This document shows positions 15,492-20,223 of a DNA stretch of 20,223 nt, piece by piece; the first letter of the stretch is position 1, and each line of letters begins with the position of its first letter. The position numbers were made by a program, and so were the translations under genes. The notes beneath the pieces were generated by a model. It was not told where the DNA came from. It ran no database searches and saw nothing but the letters and a program-made list of their open reading frames with translations. The DNA comes from JAVZYK01 sp049699715 (lineage in GTDB: Archaea > Nanobdellota > Nanobdellia > Pacearchaeales > UBA284): NCBI GenBank assembly GCA_049699715.1, contig JBNAVB010000012.1, positions 1 to 20,223 on the forward strand. The letters run 5' to 3'.

Positions 15492-15497
15492 AAAAGA

Positions 15498-15505
15498 TTT
15501 ATATA
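15498..15505 (+). promoter_or_regulatory. TATA box of the giant beta-helix protein gene
   Basis: TTTATATA preceded by AAAAAGA, a strong archaeal box. It predicts transcription from about 15527, giving a leader of about 70 nt, the longest in this window. The rest of the 126-bp gap holds only the T-rich tract and the palindrome at the start codon. Confidence 0.65.
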
Positions 15506-15584
15506 GCGTTTTTTCTTTAGTTCTTTTAATATCTTAATAGGTTTTGTAGTGTAAAAACTGGTGAAAAGAAAAAATTGACGCATT

Positions 15585-15599
15585 CATCTTTGAAAGATG
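15585..15599. promoter_or_regulatory. 15-bp palindrome covering the start codon
   Basis: CATCTTT-G-AAAGATG is a perfect palindrome whose last three bases are the ATG of the giant gene. As RNA it could form a 5-bp stem that hides the start codon; as DNA it could be an operator. The leader has no Shine-Dalgarno sequence near the ATG. Confidence 0.45.
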
Positions 15600-18500
15600 G
15601 CTTATAAGCGATACATAAAAATCGGCGGCAAGCTCTACGGCCCTTATGAATACCATAGTTATCGCGACAAAAATGGTAGTGTAAAAAGCCATTATCTAAA
15701 AAAAGTTGAATATGAGAACATAACTCTAAAAAAAAGGATAAAATTTCTTGAGGTGGTTGTTTCAGGGCTGCTTATTGTGCTGCTTGCTTTGGTCCTTCTT
15801 TACATTTCTGAGCCCAAAATCACAGGTAGATTAGCTTTGGATCTGGAAAAAACTGTCTTTAACCTTAATGAAACTATACAAGGGAAGTTAAAAGTGAACT
15901 TTGCAGAAGGCGAGTTCTACCCTGCTGATTCTATAATCCGCGTTAATTTTAACGGCCAGACAAAAGAGCTGACATTAGAACAGTTCGTCAACATAACTGG
16001 ATGCTCACTCAGCAAAAAAGAAGGCGAGTTCTATATTATGAGGGCCCCACAAATTGAAGGTTCTGGTGAAGGTTATGGGTTTATCGGATATAAAGATGTT
16101 CCTGTTGATGTTATGTTCCAGCTAGAGATATCACCATTGATTGTGAATGTTACTAATGAGACTAACGTAACGAATGAAACCAACATTACAAATGTGACTA
16201 ACATTACTAATGAAACCAATGTGACTATTGAGGCTAATATCACAAATGTTACTAATGAGACAAATATCACAGAAGAAAACATTACAGAAATAAATGCCAC
16301 AGAAGAAAACATAACAGGAGAGAAGGTTACTGAAGGAAATATAACTGAACCTGGAGCTGAACAGCCCCCTGAGATTCTACCTTGGGAACAACCTCCTGGA
16401 GAAGAGATCCCTCCTGAGGAAATTCCAACTGGAGAAGTTCCTACTGAAGAAGCCCCCGCTGAAGAGGCTCCTGCTGAAGAACAGGCCCCTGAGCAGGCTC
16501 CAGCGCCAACTTGCGAATCTCCTGAATCTGCGCTCACTGGTGCAACTATAGGCGAGTCGAGAATAATTAATGGGGAGTGTTCTGTCAACAAAGCTTTTAC
16601 TTATCCTCTCGAAGATGAAACCGCTACTCTTGTTTGCGGCAGTGTCAAGACTGAAAATAAGACTTTAGAAGACTCAGATGTCGATGTCATAGTCGAGCAT
16701 GACAGGGTCAAAGTTACGACAAATTATCAAGAAAAAATAGAGGGTTATGGATCAGATTTCTTGACAGGCGAAGAGCAAACGATTGAACTAAATCTAGAAA
16801 CATTTGGTTTCACGGCTGACAGGGAAGGTAATTATATCTTAAACTTGGAGATGATCTACGAAAATGTTACTATCATGCATACAGCTGTCCAAGTGAATTT
16901 CTTGAATTTGACAAATACGATTAACATAACAAATGTTACAGGCATGCCGATTTTGGTTGAGGAGATTCCCGATGTGACTGTATGGAAGAATACAAACACC
17001 TCACTTGATCTGTCAGATTATTTCGAAGATTCCAATAACGATACCCTTGAATTCAGGGTAGGCGCCATCGATAACATCGCGATAGAGTTCGAGGGCAGCA
17101 AAGCACTGATAGTGCCTGACACAAATTTTGTTGGCAAAAGACCCATAAGATTTTACGCAAGTGACGGCGAGAATGAGACTGAAAGCAACCTTGTTGAGAT
17201 AAATGTTGTTGAGATTACGAATTATACTATCTCCCTTGTGGACAAAGATAATCTTGTTTTGGATAAGGTTATTGTGAATGACACAAGAATTTCCCTAAAT
17301 ATAAACAAAAAAGAAAAAAATGGGAAAGAAATGTTTGAAGTCACGGCAGTCGGAGGCGGGGCAATAGAACGCGAGCTTGAAGAGAATGTTACAAACATTA
17401 CAGAAATAAATGCCACAGAAGAAAACATAACAGGAGAGAATGCTATCGAAGGAAATGTAACTGAAGAAAATTTGAGTGAAGAGAACGTTACTTTAGAACA
17501 TGGGACGAATGTTTCTATTACTGGTTTAATCACTAGAGATGTGGCAGAAGAAAACACAAAATGGATTTACAATTCCACTATAAATTTTGTAAATTTGAAA
17601 GACAATGTCACAATACAAATTGATAATCCCACAAAAAAACAGCAAGTCGAAGGAATAGCAACAGAGATATTTGCAATTGAGCCGTCCGAAGAGATTGACA
17701 TTGAAAATGCTACAATATCTCTGCAAAAGATCCCTGGTGTTAATATCTCTATAATAGCACTATGCTATGATTGGAACATCAAGAAATTTGACTGCGATAG
17801 CGGTTGGATTCCTTTGGATATAGACTTTGAACAAGATAACGACACTGTAACTTTCAACATAACAGGGTTCAGCGCCTATGCTGGCATGGGCAAATTAAAT
17901 GTAAGCAACCTGACTGTTAAATTAATCTCGAATACAAAACAGTGCCTTGTTGATTGCGAGGCAATTCTTGACATTTACATTCCTGAAAACTTGTTCAATG
18001 AAACTAATGGAACAAATATCACCACAGAGAAGAAGCTGAAGCTGAACAAGATTACAAAAGGCTCGACGCTCGTTAATGAAAAGAAGACAAAACTGAAAGA
18101 AAAGAAAAGTGATCTTGTGGTTGACACAGAACACTGGCTCGACACTGATTTGTTTGACTTGTGGTTCTTGAAAACTGTAGAGAGTCTTGGCTTGGAAGAT
18201 TTCAGTGCGAAAATACTTATTGATGTCACAAAAGAAAAAACTATTTTTGATTATGAGCCTTGCGGCGAGTCACCAACAACTCCTGGCGCAAAAAAACTGT
18301 GTGTTAAAGGAAGTCGCAAGGTAGAATATGTTGAAAGGGAGTGGCGTGATTTATTGGGGGAAGGCTTCAGTGCCGGGCATAATGTTGTCAAAATAGAAGG
18401 AAAGAAAAAAGCTACAGTTGATGAGAACAACATTGACTGGAAGATAGCCATTAATCTTCTTGGCTATCAGGAGCCTGATTGGGCTTGGTGGAATTCGAGC

Positions 18501-20223
18501 TGGAGCAGAAGAGTGCCTATTCTTATTTGGGGTCCTAATGGAGCCTCGCCCGAGTATTATGCTATTCCTATGAATATTAGTTATGATAGCGACATGCAGG
18601 GCGATTTTGATGATTTGAGGTTTGTTGATGATGATAATGTTACAGAACTTGATTATTGGATTCAGGAAAAAAGTGATAGTACATGGGCGCTTGTCTGGGT
18701 TGAGATCAAAGATGCCATAAGCGACAGCGAAAACCAGACAATTTACATGTATTATGGGAATCTACAAGCTTCGAGCAAGAGCAACATCAGCACGACTTTC
18801 TTGTTTGGCGACGATTTCAATGATGGGAGTATTGCAGTAGAATGGATGAATAATACAGGGCCTATTTACGAGCAAAATGGTGTGATTTTCATGAACACAA
18901 GCTCTTACAACGATGTTGCCAAGCTTTATATTAATACGACCGAAGGCATTACTAGCGATTTTGCGGTTATGGTTAAAGTGAGGCCTGATTATCTTAGCTC
19001 GAGCGATTATAGGATGGGAGTCGCGATGAAGCATGCATGGGACGGAAGCGGAGATGGTTATAATATTTTGATTAAATATGATAATCTAAGCTCAGTTATT
19101 TTCTTGGATGATTGGACTGCATGGGGCAATGAGGCTTATCCTGGCTTCACTTTTGGCGAAGGAAACTGGTATTGGTTTGAAACTGCGGTTACAATGGGGT
19201 TAATGTGGGACAATCTTTACGGAAGGGCTTGGCAAGTTGGTTCAGAAAGGCCTGACTGGCAAATAACCCAGCAGTGGTCGACAAGATATGGGGCAACAGC
19301 TGGCATTAATCTTGGCTATCTTTCTTATGGCCGTTTTGATGATTTTGTCTTGAGAAAATATTCTGGTAATGAGCCTTTTGCTTACGCGATCAACACAACT
19401 CAAGAAACCGCGAATATTGTTGTCAATGCTTCTAGCCCCGCTTGTATTGAAGGAGAAGCATACTACAGCACAATCCAAGCAGCAATAAATGCGGCAAGCA
19501 ATTATTCTTCGATAACTGTATGTCCTGGAACTTACACTGAGAATGTTAAGGTTAACAAAACTGGTGTAAAAATTGTGGCTTATTCTGCTAACTTAGCTGA
19601 CACTATTATACAGCCAACCTCAACGAGCTACGATGCATTTGAAATTACAGTAAACTCAAGTTTAATTAAAGGATTTACAATAAGAAACTCTCGCTATGGA
19701 GTTTATGTGAATGGAAACTATTGGTTTAATGAGATTCGGAATCTGAATATAACTTCTGTAAATAGTAATGGAATTTCTCTTTCAAATGCAAGAAACACAA
19801 GTATAGATAACATTACAGTTTATAATTCCACAAGCAATGCTAAAGGAATCAGCATAAGTTACGCGCACAACAACACAATAAGGAACTGCAACATTAACTC
19901 AACCGACAATGGAGTGTACCTTTACTATAGCAATAATAACCTCGTTGAGAATTCTGTAATAAAATCTAACAACGATGGAATCCTCTTTCATACTACAAAC
20001 AACAGAAATGTTATCAATAATAACACAATAAATGTTACTGGTAGCACTTCTAAGGGAATCAATGTCTATTCAAACAGTATGGATAATAACCTAACTAATA
20101 ACATTATCATGAAATCTGCAAGAGGAATTAATATAGAATCTTCCAGAACTCTTGCAAAGAATAACACGATCTTAAATGCTACAGAGTATGGAATTTACAT
20201 CTCAAGTACAGAAAATAACACAT
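15597..20223 (+). CDS. Giant surface protein, DUF2341 and beta-helix (3' partial)
   Basis: At least 1542 codons, open to the window edge. An in-frame TGA 6 nt upstream fixes the ATG. Parts: cytoplasmic head (1-50, basic) with IGGKLYGPYEYHSYRDKNG; membrane helix about 51-70; a first extracellular domain related to those of the two preceding proteins (about 75-180); an N-x-T sequon array (184-250); a Pro/Glu stalk (252-303); an Ig/cadherin-like domain (about 455-541, VTVWKNTNTSLDLSDYF to ASDGENETES); a second sequon-rich segment (about 598-642); a DUF2341 domain (from about 962, WWNSSWSRRVPILI); a LamG-like region ending FDDFVLRKYSG; and a parallel beta-helix from about 1284 with NosD/PbH1-type repeats (TIQAAINAA, then N-rich rungs). 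Such proteins are secreted glycan-binding or adhesive stalks. A membrane-anchored attachment fibre is the likely role. Confidence 0.85.
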   Translation, partial: MAYKRYIKIGGKLYGPYEYHSYRDKNGSVKSHYLKKVEYENITLKKRIKFLEVVVSGLLIVLLALVLLYISEPKITGRLALDLEKTVFNLNETIQGKLKVNFAEGEFYPADSIIRVNFNGQTKELTLEQFVNITGCSLSKKEGEFYIMRAPQIEGSGEGYGFIGYKDVPVDVMFQLEISPLIVNVTNETNVTNETNITNVTNITNETNVTIEANITNVTNETNITEENITEINATEENITGEKVTEGNITEPGAEQPPEILPWEQPPGEEIPPEEIPTGEVPTEEAPAEEAPAEEQAPEQAPAPTCESPESALTGATIGESRIINGECSVNKAFTYPLEDETATLVCGSVKTENKTLEDSDVDVIVEHDRVKVTTNYQEKIEGYGSDFLTGEEQTIELNLETFGFTADREGNYILNLEMIYENVTIMHTAVQVNFLNLTNTINITNVTGMPILVEEIPDVTVWKNTNTSLDLSDYFEDSNNDTLEFRVGAIDNIAIEFEGSKALIVPDTNFVGKRPIRFYASDGENETESNLVEINVVEITNYTISLVDKDNLVLDKVIVNDTRISLNINKKEKNGKEMFEVTAVGGGAIERELEENVTNITEINATEENITGENAIEGNVTEENLSEENVTLEHGTNVSITGLITRDVAEENTKWIYNSTINFVNLKDNVTIQIDNPTKKQQVEGIATEIFAIEPSEEIDIENATISLQKIPGVNISIIALCYDWNIKKFDCDSGWIPLDIDFEQDNDTVTFNITGFSAYAGMGKLNVSNLTVKLISNTKQCLVDCEAILDIYIPENLFNETNGTNITTEKKLKLNKITKGSTLVNEKKTKLKEKKSDLVVDTEHWLDTDLFDLWFLKTVESLGLEDFSAKILIDVTKEKTIFDYEPCGESPTTPGAKKLCVKGSRKVEYVEREWRDLLGEGFSAGHNVVKIEGKKKATVDENNIDWKIAINLLGYQEPDWAWWNSSWSRRVPILIWGPNGASPEYYAIPMNISYDSDMQGDFDDLRFVDDDNVTELDYWIQEKSDSTWALVWVEIKDAISDSENQTIYMYYGNLQASSKSNISTTFLFGDDFNDGSIAVEWMNNTGPIYEQNGVIFMNTSSYNDVAKLYINTTEGITSDFAVMVKVRPDYLSSSDYRMGVAMKHAWDGSGDGYNILIKYDNLSSVIFLDDWTAWGNEAYPGFTFGEGNWYWFETAVTMGLMWDNLYGRAWQVGSERPDWQITQQWSTRYGATAGINLGYLSYGRFDDFVLRKYSGNEPFAYAINTTQETANIVVNASSPACIEGEAYYSTIQAAINAASNYSSITVCPGTYTENVKVNKTGVKIVAYSANLADTIIQPTSTSYDAFEITVNSSLIKGFTIRNSRYGVYVNGNYWFNEIRNLNITSVNSNGISLSNARNTSIDNITVYNSTSNAKGISISYAHNNTIRNCNINSTDNGVYLYYSNNNLVENSVIKSNNDGILFHTTNNRNVINNNTINVTGSTSKGINVYSNSMDNNLTNNIIMKSARGINIESSRTLAKNNTILNATEYGIYISSTENNT
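16141..16347 (+). repeat. Tandem N-x-T sequon array
   Basis: Nine NxT triplets follow each other without a gap (residues 184-210), and 17 sequons fall within 67 residues (184-250). At DNA level these are degenerate 9- and 15-bp repeats of AAY-GTT/GAA/ATT-ACN. The array sits just outside the N-terminal domain. Confidence 0.9.
16277..16324 (+). repeat. 48-bp exact direct repeat, copy 1
   Basis: Identical over 48 bp to 17393-17440, 1116 bp apart, a multiple of three, so both encode the same residues (NITEINATEENITGE). Similarity continues for roughly 20 bp downstream with a few changes. Confidence 0.85.
17393..17440 (+). repeat. 48-bp exact direct repeat, copy 2
   Basis: Second copy of 16277-16324, in the same reading frame, within the second sequon-rich segment. 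Recombination between the copies would delete 372 codons without a frameshift. Confidence 0.85.

Noticed and set aside
16141..16347. CRISPR-like array
   Set aside because: The repeat unit is a 3-codon sequon with degenerate third bases inside an open frame, with no unique spacers of fixed length.
16073..16591. Long minus-strand frame opposite the sequon array (172 aa)
   Set aside because: It is a low-complexity mirror of the N-x-T and Pro/Glu repeats (Ser/Val/Thr-rich), without promoter or ribosome site. A repetitive sense strand automatically leaves this frame open.
1..20223. tRNA, rRNA or other structured RNA genes
   Set aside because: The intergenic gaps are short. Reading them showed no tRNA-like T-loop sequence, no C/D box pair and no rRNA segment.

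Overview
The window looks like a piece of a small, AT-rich archaeal genome, most likely a DPANN lineage such as Woesearchaeota or Pacearchaeota (inference; no rRNA or tRNA is present to prove it). Evidence for Archaea: TATA boxes of the TTTATAA/TTTAAAA kind about 25 bases before start codons or short leaders, several apparently leaderless genes, an archease-RtcB pair, pilin-like proteins with class III type signal peptides, and large surface proteins built from CARDB, DUF2341 and NosD-like beta-helix modules. The standard genetic code fits every gene.

Layout. 1-141: leader with a perfect hairpin and a promoter. 142-1470: HerA/VirB4-type P-loop ATPase. 1496-1702 (minus): a four-cysteine miniprotein converging on it. 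1855-4161 and 4225-5847: two large soluble proteins that I cannot assign to any family, adjacent, co-directional, each with its own clear TATA box; they are the best candidates here for an undescribed system. 5969-7133: two pilin-like membrane proteins, nearly overlapping. 7184-9056: archease and RtcB RNA ligase, a well-known RNA repair/tRNA splicing pair. 9113-10028: a complete insertion sequence of about 916 bp (minus strand) with terminal inverted repeats and a target duplication. Its transposase is split over two frames and joined by a correctly phased A_AAA_AAG slippery heptamer, and its ribosome-binding site can be masked only in read-through transcripts.

10098 to the window end: three consecutive giant surface proteins (980 aa, 796 aa and more than 1542 aa, the last cut by the window edge). 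All have a short basic cytoplasmic head, one membrane helix and a related first extracellular domain. The first two are tandem paralogues with CARDB domains, three WxCxWxxC cysteine-rich modules, and a second membrane helix near the C-terminus. The third carries a dense NxT sequon array, a Pro/Glu stalk, Ig/cadherin-like, DUF2341, LamG-like and beta-helix regions.

Working together: the right half plus the pilin pair reads as a cell-surface/attachment locus, plausible for a host-dependent archaeon. The archease-RtcB pair is housekeeping RNA maintenance. The insertion sequence landed between RtcB and the surface-protein promoter, leaving the TATA box intact with only a few bases to spare.
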